From an uncultured Bacilli bacterium (GTDB taxonomy: Bacteria > Bacillota_I > Bacilli_A > RF39 > UBA660), in NCBI GenBank assembly GCA_934096735.1, contig CAKOMS010000017.1:1-16429 (forward strand): DNA of 16,429 bases. The letters are read 5' to 3'. Position 1 is the stretch's first letter. The number at the start of each line of letters is the position of its first letter. Below are positions 6,429 through 15,111 of this stretch, one piece after another. The notes below the pieces were generated by a model, which was not told the origin of the DNA, ran no database searches, and saw nothing but the letters and a program-made list of their open reading frames with translations. Position numbers and translations under genes: made by a program.

Positions 6429-6671
6429 ATGAATTTAAATGATTCTTTTTTTAATAAAGTAGAAAAGAAAACTAAAGTAGATAAAAATACAATTTTATCT
6501 TTAGCAGAAAAATTGCAAAAAGGTAATATGAAAGATGAAAAAACTTTAAGAGAAGTGATCGATACATTAAGTAAAATGACTGGTAAAAAAGTTAGTAAAG
6601 AACAAAGTGATAAAATAATTAGTAAAGTAGTTGATGGAAAAGTACCAAGTAATATTGATAAAATGTTTTAA
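6429..6671 (+). CDS. spoVIF: Stage VI sporulation protein F-like small protein
   Basis: An 80-residue soluble protein matching the SpoVIF family (YjcC of Bacillus subtilis) in length and in its string of motifs: a start resembling FFNKVEKKTKVDKNTI (8-23), then the LAEKLQKGNMKDEKTLRE region, and a C-terminal VSKEQSDKIISKVV-type segment ending near VPSNIDKMF. In Bacillus the protein acts late in spore coat assembly under the mother-cell sigma factor K. GAGGTG precedes the ATG by four bases. The gene is isolated between a glycan operon and a transport operon and is closed by its own terminator, whose stem begins inside the stop codon. Homologues persist in gut lineages not shown to sporulate, so a vegetative role is possible. 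Identification is by pattern memory, not a search. Confidence 0.75.
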   Translation: MNLNDSFFNKVEKKTKVDKNTILSLAEKLQKGNMKDEKTLREVIDTLSKMTGKKVSKEQSDKIISKVVDGKVPSNIDKMF

Positions 6672-6694
6672 AAAATGGTTTTAAACCATTTTTT
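6670..6694 (+). terminator. Intrinsic terminator after the spoVIF-like gene
   Basis: AAAAAATGGTTT (6670-6681) and AAACCATTTTTT (6683-6694) are perfect 12-base complementary arms around a single T, ending in a T-run. It overlaps the TAA stop. The symmetric A-run and T-run would let it work in both directions. Confidence 0.8.
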
Positions 6695-6717
6695 AAATGA
6701 TTTAAAATACATTTCTA

Positions 6718-6746
6718 TTGAAATAAAAGTCATCTTTTAGTAAAAT
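6718..6746 (+). promoter_or_regulatory. Sigma-A promoter of the ATP-grasp/BCCT operon
   Basis: TTGAAA (6718-6723), 17-base spacer, TAAAAT (6741-6746). Both boxes are close to consensus with ideal spacing, and the site lies between a terminator and the next gene. It predicts a leader of about 43 bases. Confidence 0.7.
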
Positions 6747-6795
6747 TTATATAGCAAGAAAAGATAAAAATTAATGAGATGAAAGAAGGAAAACA

Positions 6796-7920
6796 ATGGA
6801 AGATAGAAAATATATAGTTATAGGAGGAGAACATTATAATCCACTTGGGTTAATAAGAAGTTTAGGTGTAGCAAAAATAAAACCAATTGCAATAATTAAA
6901 AAAGCAAGTTTTGGTATAGCATCAAAAAGCAAATATATTAAAAAATTACATTTAGTAGATTCTTATGACGAAGCCCTAGATTTATTAAAAAAAGAATATG
7001 GAAATGAAATATTAAAACCATTCGTATTTACTAGTGATGATCAAATGACTTCTATTCTTGATAATAATTATGATGAATTAAAAGATAAATTTATTTTTTA
7101 CAATGCTAAAAAGCAAGGTGAAATATCAAAATATATGAATAAAGAAGAAATAATGAATCTTGCAGTAGAGTGTGGTTTAAAAGTTGCAAAAAGTTGGAAA
7201 GTTTATGATAAAAAAGTTCCAAAAGATATTACTTATCCATGTCTTACTAAAGCAATAATTTCAACTAAAGATAATTGGAAAGATGATTCATTTATTTGTA
7301 AAAATGAAGAAGAATTAAAGAAAGCATTAAAGACTATTAAAAGTAAAGAAATACTTATACAAGAATACATAATAAAGAAAAATGAATTATGTTATGATGG
7401 ATTTTCATGTGATAATGGTAAGAAAGTTTTATATGCAATATCAAGTGATTATTTATTTGTAAAAGAAGGTGCATATAGTAATTATATGTTAGTAAGTAAT
7501 TCACATCATAAAGAGTTAGAAGACAAATTATCAAAAATGTTTGCAAAAATAAAATTTGATGGAATATTTTCAGTTGAATTTTTAGTAGATGAAAATAATA
7601 ATTACTATTTTCTAGAAATTAATTTTAGAAATTCAACATGGAGTTGGGCATCCACTAAAGCTGGAATGAATTTACCAGTACTATGGAGTAGATGTATGCT
7701 TGATAAAGAAGAATTTAATGATTCGTATAAAGAATTTAAACCATTTAAAGCAATTGTAGAAATAGAAGATTTTCATGATAGAGTTAGTACAAAAAAAGTT
7801 AGTGTATTTAAATGGCTAGGTAATTTATTAAGCTCAAAAGTATGGTATTATTTCACATTTGCTGATCCTATGCCATTATTAAATAAAGTATTACATAAAA
7901 TAAATAAAAAAAGATATTAA
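6796..7920 (+). CDS. ATP-grasp domain protein (carboxylate-amine ligase-like)
   Basis: A 374-residue protein with ATP-grasp architecture: an N-terminal nucleotide-fold start (YIVIGGEHYNPLGLIRSLG, 6-24), a central lid with YPCLTKAI (147-154) and ILIQEYI (186-192), and the metal-binding C-terminal motif GIFSVEFLVDE then YYFLEINFRNS (256-280), where E261, E274 and N276 are the expected magnesium ligands. Such enzymes activate a carboxylate as acyl phosphate and join it to an amine or thiol. AAGGA lies five bases upstream of the ATG. The BCCT transporter follows after 15 bases, so the pair may import and then conjugate one substrate, or export or retain a conjugate. The substrate is unknown. ATP-grasp membership is quite secure; the specific reaction is not. 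Confidence 0.82.
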   Translation: MEDRKYIVIGGEHYNPLGLIRSLGVAKIKPIAIIKKASFGIASKSKYIKKLHLVDSYDEALDLLKKEYGNEILKPFVFTSDDQMTSILDNNYDELKDKFIFYNAKKQGEISKYMNKEEIMNLAVECGLKVAKSWKVYDKKVPKDITYPCLTKAIISTKDNWKDDSFICKNEEELKKALKTIKSKEILIQEYIIKKNELCYDGFSCDNGKKVLYAISSDYLFVKEGAYSNYMLVSNSHHKELEDKLSKMFAKIKFDGIFSVEFLVDENNNYYFLEINFRNSTWSWASTKAGMNLPVLWSRCMLDKEEFNDSYKEFKPFKAIVEIEDFHDRVSTKKVSVFKWLGNLLSSKVWYYFTFADPMPLLNKVLHKINKKRY

Positions 7921-7935
7921 GAAAGGATTAGTATA

Positions 7936-9438
7936 ATGAAATTAGACAAAAAAAGATTTATTCCAACAATATCCATAATTATAATAACATTAATATTAGT
8001 AGCAACTAATTTAAATTTAGTAAAAAGTAATGTAAATGTAGTATATGATTTTTTATCTCATAAATTTAGTTGGTTATTTATATCTGCTAACATTGCAGCC
8101 TTTATATTTTCACTATGGATTATTTTAGGACCATATAAAAACGTAAGATTAGGTGGAGAAAAGGAAAAACCAAAATATAGTACATTCTCTTGGATAGCAA
8201 TGATGTTTACAACTAGTTGTAGTGCAGGATTAATTGTATTTGGTTTTATAGAAAGTGTAATTTATGCCTCAAATCCACCATTTGGTATAGAACCATTTAG
8301 TATAAAAGCTTACGAAATAGCTCAGGCTTATTCTCACTATCATTGGGGATTAAATGCTTGGACACTTTATGTTCCAGTTACAGTAGCATTAGGATTAATG
8401 CTTTATAATAAAAAAGAACAAAACATAAACATAAGTAGTGCTTGTGAACCAGTATTAAAAAAACATTCTAAAGGTTTTTTAGGAATACTGATGGATATAT
8501 TTGGTATTTTTGGAGCAGTAGTAGCACCAGTTACATCTATGGGTCTTGGAATGCCTTTACTTACTTTATTATTTCAAAATATTTTTAATATTCCAGACAG
8601 TAAAGTAATTGTTTTACAAATTGTTATATTAGCACTTTGGATATTATTATTTGGTGCTAGTGTTTATAAAGGACTAGATAAAGGTATAAAAAAATTAAGT
8701 GATTTAAATGTAATAACAGCATTTGCTTTTATGTTTGTAGTTGCATGTATTACAGGTATTACTTTTGTATTTAATGCAGAGATTAATAATATTGGAGCAT
8801 ATTTAACAAATTTTGTAAGGATGCTTACAAATACAGATCCATATGGTACAGGAGAATTTGTAGCAAAATGGACTGTTTGGTATTGGGCTTGGTTAATAGT
8901 ATATATGCCTTTGATGGGTGTATTTAATGCTAAAATATCTAAGGGAAGAACTTTAAAAGAAGTTGTTTTAGGACAAATGATTTTTTGTAGTTTAGGTTGT
9001 TGGGTTGCTATGTCATCACTTGGAAATTATGCAATTAAAATTCAACAAAGTGGAGTATTAGATATTGCAAGTATACTAAATACTAAAGGACAACCAACAG
9101 CAATAGTAGAGATAATAAAAACTATGCCATTCAGTACTTTATTTATGGTACTTGTTGCAATATTATGTTTTATATTTATGGCTACAACAGTAGATTCAAG
9201 TTCTTTTGTAGCAGCAGAAACAACTTATAATCATAAAGATGATAACCTAGCACCAAGATGGCTTAGAATGATATGGGCAACAGTAACTTGTGTTATAACT
9301 TTTGTTTTATTACAAGTTGGAGGTTTTGATGCTGTTCAAGTTTTAGCAATTTTAATAGGATTTCCTCTAGCAATTATAATGTTTATAGTAATAATTTCTG
9401 GAGTTAAACTTTTAAAAGATAAAAAAATCAAAAAATAA
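7936..9438 (+). CDS. BCCT family (betaine/carnitine/choline-type) transporter
   Basis: A 500-residue multi-helix membrane protein with about 12 hydrophobic segments, matching sodium- or proton-coupled carriers of quaternary amines. Signatures: TFSWIAMMF (83-91), HWGLNAWTLYV (136-146), the TM8 stretch WTVWYWAW (312-319), VFNAKISKGRT (329-339) and FMATTVDSSSF (about 415-425). It lacks long cytoplasmic ends; the C-terminus is only KLLKDKKIKK, so the osmosensing tail known from BetP is absent. The substrate site looks altered: the usual WAWWxxW after TM8 is WAWLIVY here, and the glycine-rich GxGIG-type segment of TM3 reads CSAGLIVFG (95-103). GAAAGGA precedes the ATG by eight bases, 15 bases after the ATP-grasp gene. 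Betaine itself is therefore not assured as substrate. Confidence 0.87.
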   Translation: MKLDKKRFIPTISIIIITLILVATNLNLVKSNVNVVYDFLSHKFSWLFISANIAAFIFSLWIILGPYKNVRLGGEKEKPKYSTFSWIAMMFTTSCSAGLIVFGFIESVIYASNPPFGIEPFSIKAYEIAQAYSHYHWGLNAWTLYVPVTVALGLMLYNKKEQNINISSACEPVLKKHSKGFLGILMDIFGIFGAVVAPVTSMGLGMPLLTLLFQNIFNIPDSKVIVLQIVILALWILLFGASVYKGLDKGIKKLSDLNVITAFAFMFVVACITGITFVFNAEINNIGAYLTNFVRMLTNTDPYGTGEFVAKWTVWYWAWLIVYMPLMGVFNAKISKGRTLKEVVLGQMIFCSLGCWVAMSSLGNYAIKIQQSGVLDIASILNTKGQPTAIVEIIKTMPFSTLFMVLVAILCFIFMATTVDSSSFVAAETTYNHKDDNLAPRWLRMIWATVTCVITFVLLQVGGFDAVQVLAILIGFPLAIIMFIVIISGVKLLKDKKIKK

Positions 9439-9493
9439 ATTTATTAATCATATAATTTAATAATCATAATTTGTAAAATGTTCGTAATTATAA

Positions 9494-9520
9494 TTGAAAT
9501 AAAAAACAAATTGTGATAAT
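9494..9520 (+). promoter_or_regulatory. Possible promoter of the acidic membrane protein gene
   Basis: TTGAAA (9494-9499) and an extended -10 (TGT plus GATAAT, 9512-9520). The spacer is only 15 bases, but the TGN extension can compensate. It lies in the 109-base gap after the BCCT gene, where I see no terminator, only AT-rich DNA with an imperfect direct repeat of the type AATCATAATTT. Confidence 0.45.
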
Positions 9521-9547
9521 CTATTTATAGAATAAAGAGGTATAGAT

Positions 9548-10573
9548 ATGAATAATTTAGAAAAAGTATTAGAAAAATTATATAGTTATGAATATTTTCC
9601 TATATATTTAGTAGTATCAATAATAGTATTAGTATTACTTTTTATTGTAGTATTATTTTTCGGAAAGAAAGATAAGAAAAAAAGAGAAATCGAAGCTACT
9701 AAAAAATTACAACAAATTAATACTGGACAAATTAATTTAGAAGAAGTTAATGCATTCAAAGAAACTAGTACACCATCCTCAGTTGAAATTAATGCAGAAC
9801 CATCTTTAGAAAATACAGTAACTGAACCTGCATTTCTTCCAAATATGAATGAAGTAAAAGAAGAAAATGAAGTAATTCCAGAACCTATATTACCTAAGGA
9901 AGAACCAACTTTAAATATAAGTACGGAACCAGTTATGCCTGAAGTAACACCAGTAGAAAATCATAAAGAAATGCCAACTGAAGTACCAAAAGTTCCAGAA
10001 AATAATACATCATTAAATGAAATAAATACAAATATTGAGATAAATAAAGAAGAAGGAACTCCAATTTTAGAAAAAGTTGAAGAAAAGCCATTTGTTTTTG
10101 CTTCTGAAGACCCAATAAATGCTGTTGAATCAAATACTTTTAAAAAAGAACCAACAAGTATTCCAGAAGTTAACATTGAACAAAAAGAAACTAAAGTTCC
10201 AGAAAATACTCCAAATTTAGATGAAACAACAAGTATTAGAGTACCAGAATTTAATTTTGATGAATTAGTTAAAGAAACTGAAGAAGTTAAAAAAGAAGAG
10301 ACACCTGTATATCAAAAGGGGCCTGAAATATTCAGTTCAGTATATGTTCCAGAAAAAGAAGATAAAGTAGAAATTGCTAGTAGTACAAATGAAGAATTTG
10401 AACTTCCTTCACTAAAAAAGGAACCAGATGTTAATAAAAAAATTGAAGAATCAAAAGTAAATGTTGAAGAAGAAAAAACAAAAGAAGAAGATTTAAGCAA
10501 TTTAGAAATGCCAGTATTTACAGATTATAAATTAGATGAAATATCTGGAGAATCATATAATATAAATAAATAA
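9548..10573 (+). CDS. Single-pass membrane protein with long acidic disordered tail, function unknown
   Basis: A 341-residue protein with one transmembrane helix (about 17-39, FPIYLVVSIIVLVLLFIV) followed at once by KKDKKKR. By the positive-inside rule the remaining 300 residues lie in the cytoplasm. That tail is dominated by E, P, K, T, V and N, has almost no aromatic residues or predicted globular core, and repeats short motifs such as KVPEN followed by TSLNE or PNLDE. The final residues (LEMPVFTDYKLDEISGES) look more defined and could be a docking peptide. N-terminal anchor plus acidic/proline-rich linker recalls divisome tethers such as ZipA, but no ZipA-like domain is visible. It sits directly upstream of parE with its own terminator. 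I recognise no family. Confidence 0.75.
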   Translation: MNNLEKVLEKLYSYEYFPIYLVVSIIVLVLLFIVVLFFGKKDKKKREIEATKKLQQINTGQINLEEVNAFKETSTPSSVEINAEPSLENTVTEPAFLPNMNEVKEENEVIPEPILPKEEPTLNISTEPVMPEVTPVENHKEMPTEVPKVPENNTSLNEINTNIEINKEEGTPILEKVEEKPFVFASEDPINAVESNTFKKEPTSIPEVNIEQKETKVPENTPNLDETTSIRVPEFNFDELVKETEEVKKEETPVYQKGPEIFSSVYVPEKEDKVEIASSTNEEFELPSLKKEPDVNKKIEESKVNVEEEKTKEEDLSNLEMPVFTDYKLDEISGESYNINK

Positions 10574-10596
10574 GTACATGTTACAATGTGCTTTTT
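10572..10596 (+). terminator. Intrinsic terminator after the acidic membrane protein gene
   Basis: AAGTACA (10572-10578) pairs with TGTGCTT (10587-10593) through one G-T pair around an 8-base loop, followed by T-rich bases. It overlaps the stop codon and is moderately strong. Confidence 0.55.
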
Positions 10597-10621
10597 ATTA
10601 TGTAAAAAAGTTTACCTTTTA

Positions 10622-10650
10622 TTGAAGACTAAAAATTAGTGTGTTAAAAT
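10622..10650 (+). promoter_or_regulatory. Sigma-A promoter of parE-parC
   Basis: TTGAAG (10622-10627), 17-base spacer ending in an extended TGT, then TAAAAT (10645-10650). This is the best promoter in the window by eye. The -10 ends only 17 bases before ATG 10668, so the leader would be about 10 bases, with GGTGA (10657-10661) as a marginal ribosome site. Confidence 0.72.
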
Positions 10651-10667
10651 AAATATGGTGAATAGAA

Positions 10668-12575
10668 ATGACAAAATATAATGAATCATCGATAAAAATA
10701 CTTGAAGGCCTAGAAGCCGTTAGAAAAAGACCAGGAATGTACATTGGATCAACAGATAAAAGAGGAATGCATCATTTAGTTTGGGAAATAGTAGATAATG
10801 GTATTGATGAAATAATTAACGGATATGGTAATTATATAAAAATAGTTTTACATAAAGATAATAGTATTACTATAGCAGATAATGGACGTGGAGTTCCAAT
10901 TGGAATGCACGAAAGTGGTAAAAGTACACCAGAAGTTATATATACAATACTTCATGCTGGCGGAAAATTTGAAGCAGGTAATTATAAAGTAAGTGGAGGT
11001 CTTCATGGAGTTGGAGCTTCAGTAGTAAATGCCCTAAGTTCTAAAATGGATGTAGTAATTTATCGTGACGGAGTAATATCAAATATTAGATTTGCAAATG
11101 GAGGACAAATAGAAAGTCCATTAAAACAAATTGGTACTACAAATAAAACTGGTACAATTGTTACATTTACACCAGATAAAGAAATATTTAAAAATTGTAA
11201 TTTTTCATATACAACTATTTGTGAAAGAATGCAAGAAAGTGCTTTTTTAATACCTAATGTAACAATAGAAATAATTGATGAAGAAAGTAATAGACAAGTA
11301 AAATATCATTATGAAAATGGACTTGAAGATTTTGTTACATACATAAATGAAAATAAAAACACACTTCATAAAGTATTAAGTTTTTCAGGAACAAAAAACG
11401 ATATCGAAGTAGATATAGCTTTGCAATATACAGATACTTATAATGAAAATATAATATCATTTGTAAACAATGTTAAAACAGTTGATGGTGGTACACATGA
11501 AGTTGGTTTTAAAACTGGTATTACAAAAGCATTTAATGATTATGTAAAAAGTAATAATTTAATTAAAGGAAAAGATAATACTTTTGATGGCTCTGATGTA
11601 AGAGAAGGAATAAGTGTAGTAATAAGTTTAAAAATACCAGAATCTTCATTGCAATTTGAAGGACAAACTAAAGGTAAATTAGGTACGCCAGAAGCAAGAA
11701 GTATTACTGAAAGTATAACTTATGAAAATATTAAATTTTTCCTAGAAGAAAACAAAGAAATAGCATTAAATATTGTTGAAAAAGCTTCAAAAAGTAAGAT
11801 TGCAAGAGAAGCTGCAAGAAAAGCAAGAGAAGAAGCAAGAAATGGAAAAGGAAAGAATAAAATAGAAAAAAATCTTTCTGGTAAACTTGCTCCAGCAGGT
11901 GCTAAAAATCCTAAAATAAATGAACTTTTCTTAGTAGAAGGAGATTCAGCTGGTGGTTCTGCTAAAAATGGTAGAAATAGAAAATTTCAAGCAATATTAC
12001 CTCTTAGAGGTAAAGTTTTAAATGCTGAAAAGACCAGTGTTCAAGACATGCTAAAAAATGAAGAAATAAATACAATTATTCATACAATTGGAGCAGGAAT
12101 GGGTAGCGAATTTGTTTTAGAAGATTCAAATTATGATAAAATAATCATAATGACCGATGCCGATGTTGATGGATCACATATTCAAATTCTTTTATTAACA
12201 TTTTTCTATAGATTTATGAGACCTCTAATTGAAGCAGGAAAATTATATATTGCAAAACCTCCTTTATATAAAATAGAGTATGGTAAAAAACATTTTTATG
12301 CTTATAGTGATGAAGAAAGATATAGGATAGTAAGTGAAAATACAGGTAAACCAGAAATTTCAAGAAATAAAGGTCTTGGTGAAATGAACGCTGATGAACT
12401 TTGGGATACAACAATGGACCCAGATAAAAGAAGTTTAATAAGAGTTAACATTTATGATGCTGCACTTGCAGAAAAAAGAGTAAATGTTTTAATGGGAGAT
12501 AAAGTTGAACCAAGAAAAGAATGGATTGAAGAAAACATAGTGTTTACTATGGAAGATAGTTATAGAGCGGAGTAG
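10668..12575 (+). CDS. parE: DNA topoisomerase IV subunit B (ParE)
   Basis: The 635-residue ATPase subunit of topoisomerase IV, which with ParC decatenates replicated chromosomes. Domains: GHKL ATPase with E40 and N44 (WEIVDNGIDE), DNGRGVP (71-77) and GGLHGVGASVVNALS (110-124); a transducer region to about 400; TOPRIM with LVEGDSAGGSAK (422-433, E424) and TDADVDG (496-502, D497, D499, D501); and a C-terminal segment with NKGLGEMNADELWDTTMDP (567-585). I call ParE rather than GyrB because of RKFQAILPLRGKVLNAEK and NEEINTIIHTIGAGMG, which follow the ParE pattern, and because parC follows within 6 bases. One unusual point: the conserved RYKGLGEM is RNKGLGEM here, with Asn567 replacing Tyr. Full length, no sign of damage. 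Confidence 0.95.
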   Translation: MTKYNESSIKILEGLEAVRKRPGMYIGSTDKRGMHHLVWEIVDNGIDEIINGYGNYIKIVLHKDNSITIADNGRGVPIGMHESGKSTPEVIYTILHAGGKFEAGNYKVSGGLHGVGASVVNALSSKMDVVIYRDGVISNIRFANGGQIESPLKQIGTTNKTGTIVTFTPDKEIFKNCNFSYTTICERMQESAFLIPNVTIEIIDEESNRQVKYHYENGLEDFVTYINENKNTLHKVLSFSGTKNDIEVDIALQYTDTYNENIISFVNNVKTVDGGTHEVGFKTGITKAFNDYVKSNNLIKGKDNTFDGSDVREGISVVISLKIPESSLQFEGQTKGKLGTPEARSITESITYENIKFFLEENKEIALNIVEKASKSKIAREAARKAREEARNGKGKNKIEKNLSGKLAPAGAKNPKINELFLVEGDSAGGSAKNGRNRKFQAILPLRGKVLNAEKTSVQDMLKNEEINTIIHTIGAGMGSEFVLEDSNYDKIIIMTDADVDGSHIQILLLTFFYRFMRPLIEAGKLYIAKPPLYKIEYGKKHFYAYSDEERYRIVSENTGKPEISRNKGLGEMNADELWDTTMDPDKRSLIRVNIYDAALAEKRVNVLMGDKVEPRKEWIEENIVFTMEDSYRAE

Positions 12576-12581
12576 ATAAGT

Positions 12582-15068
12582 ATGGAAAACATATTAAAAA
12601 GAATTGAAGATTATGCTCTAGAAGAAATTATGGGAGAAAGATTTGCATCATACGCAAAAGAAATAATTCAAGATAGAGCAATTCCAGATGTAAGAGATGG
12701 TTTAAAACCAGTTCAAAGAAGAATACTTTATGCAATGTACTCTGCTGGAAATACATATGATAAAAAGTATTTAAAAAGTGCTGCAACAGTTGGAGATGTT
12801 TTAGGTAAATATCACCCACATGGTGATTCATCTGTATATGATGCTATGGTAAGAATGAGTCAAAGTTGGAAACAAAATGAACCACTTATAGACATGAAAG
12901 GAAATAATGGTTCAATCGATGGAGATCCAGCTGCAGCATATCGTTATACTGAAGCAAGACTTTCAAAAATAAGTAATGAACTATTATGTGATTTAGATAA
13001 AGATACAGTTACGTGGGCTCCAAACTTTGATGATAGATTACTTGAACCAACTGTTTTTCCAGCAAAATTTCCAAATTTATTAGTTAATGGAGCAATGGGA
13101 ATATCAGCAGGTTATGCAACAAATATACCACCTCATAATCTAGGAGAAATTATTGATGCTACAATAAAAAGAATAGATTCTCCAAATTGTTATTTTGATA
13201 GTATATTTGATATAGTAAAAGGACCAGACTTTCCAACTGGAGGTAAAGCACTAGGTATAGATGGAATAAAAAGTGCTTTAAAAACTGGTAGAGGTAAAGT
13301 TATTGTAAGAAGTAAATATGAAGTAGTAAAAGAAAAAGGTAAAGAAAAAATAATTATTACTGAAATACCTTTTGAAGTAATAAAGTCTCAATTAGTAAAT
13401 AAAATTGATGCCATAAGAATAGATAAAAAAATAGATGGTATGGCAGAAGTTAGAGATGAATCAGATAGAGAAGGATTAAGAATTGTAATTGATTTAAAAA
13501 GTGGAGCAAATAGTGAATTTGTTTTAAACTATTTACTTAAAAACACCGATTTACAAGTATCATACAATTATAATATGGTAGCAATAGTAAATCGTTGTCC
13601 TAAAACTTTAGGTATTCTAGAAATACTAGATGCATACATTGCTCATCAAAAAGAAGTTATTTTAAAAAGAACAGCCTTTGATTTAAAAGCTAAAGAAAAA
13701 AGACTTCATATAGTTGAAGGTTTAATAAAATGTTTAAGTATATTAGATGAAGTTATTAAAACAATAAGAGCAAGTAAAAATAAAATGGATGCAAAAAGTA
13801 ATTTAGTAGCAAAATTTGGTTTTACTTTAGAACAAGCTGAAGCAATAGTAGTATTACAACTATATAAATTAACAAATACAGATGTTTTAGCACTTGAAGA
13901 AGAAATGGAATCATTAAAAAAATTAATCGAAGGATTAAAAGCAATATTAAATGATGAAGAAATATTAAGATATGTTATGAAAAAAGAATTAAAAATAATA
14001 AAGAAAGAATATGCTGAACCAAGAAAAACAGAAATAGTAAATGAAATTGATGAAATAAAAATTGATGTTGAAAGCATGATACCTAAAGAAACCGTACTTG
14101 TAGTAGTATCAAATGAAGGTTATATAAAAAGAGTACCATCTAAAAGTTATAATGGAAGTGCTGGTGAAACATTACTTAAACCAGGTGATTATGTGAAAAA
14201 TATCTATGAAACTAGTACCCTTAACAATTTAGTAGCATTTACAAACTTAGGTAATTATTTATTTATACCAGTATATAAAATATACGAAGCTAAATGGAAA
14301 GAACTTGGTAAACATATAAGTAATTTAGTACCACTTCAAGAAGGAGAGTATGTAATATCATCATTTATCTTGCGTGATGAAGATGCATTAACAATATTTA
14401 CAAAACAAGGAATGATTAAACAAGTACTAATGAAAGATTTAGTTGTTCAAAGATGTAGTAAACCTCTAGTAGCAATGAAATTAAAAGATGACGATGAAGT
14501 TGTTAGTGTTAAAATTAGTAGTGAAGATGTAGTCATGGTTACAAGTAATGGATATTATTTAAGATTTAAAAATAATGAAGTTCCAGTAGTAGGACCAAAA
14601 GCTATTGGAGTAAAAGGAATGAATCTAACTGATGACTCAATTATAAGTGGTGAATGTATTAATGATTCATATGAATATTTAGATATCTTTACTAATAATA
14701 ATACTGCAAAAAGAATAAAATTAAGTGAATTAAAATATTTAACTAGAGCTAAAAAAGGAACACAACTTATTAAAAAAACAAAAACAGTTACTTATAAAAT
14801 AGTAAATAGTTATATAACAAATTCAAAAGATATAATTATAATAAAAAAAGATAGTGAACTTACTGAAATAAAAAATAGTGATATTGCAATAATGGACCTA
14901 CAAAGTACAGGAAGTAGTATTACCAAAGGTTATGTTGATGAATATATTTTAAAAACAAATATAATAAAATGTGATTCCAAAAAAGAAGAACCAATTAAAG
15001 AAGAAAAAGCCGAAGTAAAAGAAAAACAAGTTTCTTTTGAAGATTTCACTAAAGATTTTAAATTATAA
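12582..15068 (+). CDS. parC: DNA topoisomerase IV subunit A (ParC)
   Basis: The 828-residue DNA-cleaving subunit, partner of the ParE encoded 6 bases upstream. The breakage-reunion core contains DGLKPVQRRILYAMY (39-53), KYHPHGDSSVYDAMV (76-90) and the active-site Tyr122 preceded by Arg121 (AAAYRYTEARL, 117-127). Residues at the quinolone-resistance positions are Ser83 and Asp87, the usual sensitive type. A coiled-coil gate (about 360-480) and a beta-pinwheel C-terminal domain (about 500-800) follow; I see no QRRGGKG-type GyrA box, which supports ParC over GyrA. It ends in a short lysine/glutamate-rich tail (about 793-828). CGGAG (12568-12572) within the end of parE is the ribosome site, so translation is coupled. 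A strong terminator follows. Confidence 0.95.
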   Translation: MENILKRIEDYALEEIMGERFASYAKEIIQDRAIPDVRDGLKPVQRRILYAMYSAGNTYDKKYLKSAATVGDVLGKYHPHGDSSVYDAMVRMSQSWKQNEPLIDMKGNNGSIDGDPAAAYRYTEARLSKISNELLCDLDKDTVTWAPNFDDRLLEPTVFPAKFPNLLVNGAMGISAGYATNIPPHNLGEIIDATIKRIDSPNCYFDSIFDIVKGPDFPTGGKALGIDGIKSALKTGRGKVIVRSKYEVVKEKGKEKIIITEIPFEVIKSQLVNKIDAIRIDKKIDGMAEVRDESDREGLRIVIDLKSGANSEFVLNYLLKNTDLQVSYNYNMVAIVNRCPKTLGILEILDAYIAHQKEVILKRTAFDLKAKEKRLHIVEGLIKCLSILDEVIKTIRASKNKMDAKSNLVAKFGFTLEQAEAIVVLQLYKLTNTDVLALEEEMESLKKLIEGLKAILNDEEILRYVMKKELKIIKKEYAEPRKTEIVNEIDEIKIDVESMIPKETVLVVVSNEGYIKRVPSKSYNGSAGETLLKPGDYVKNIYETSTLNNLVAFTNLGNYLFIPVYKIYEAKWKELGKHISNLVPLQEGEYVISSFILRDEDALTIFTKQGMIKQVLMKDLVVQRCSKPLVAMKLKDDDEVVSVKISSEDVVMVTSNGYYLRFKNNEVPVVGPKAIGVKGMNLTDDSIISGECINDSYEYLDIFTNNNTAKRIKLSELKYLTRAKKGTQLIKKTKTVTYKIVNSYITNSKDIIIIKKDSELTEIKNSDIAIMDLQSTGSSITKGYVDEYILKTNIIKCDSKKEEPIKEEKAEVKEKQVSFEDFTKDFKL

Positions 15069-15069
15069 T

Positions 15070-15110
15070 AAAATCACCTAGTAAAACATAATATATACTA
15101 GGTGATTTTT
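15070..15110 (+). terminator. parC terminator whose 3' arm holds the ylbD Shine-Dalgarno
   Basis: AAAATCACCTAGTA (15070-15083) and TACTAGGTGATTTT (15096-15109) make a perfect 14-bp stem around a 12-base loop, followed directly by the start of the next gene at 15112. AGGTGAT in the right arm (15100-15106) is the only ribosome site for that gene, so read-through mRNA would hide it. The loop contains CATAATATA (15087-15095), which fits a CATANNNTA sporulation -10. Confidence 0.85.
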
Positions 15111-15111
15111 A

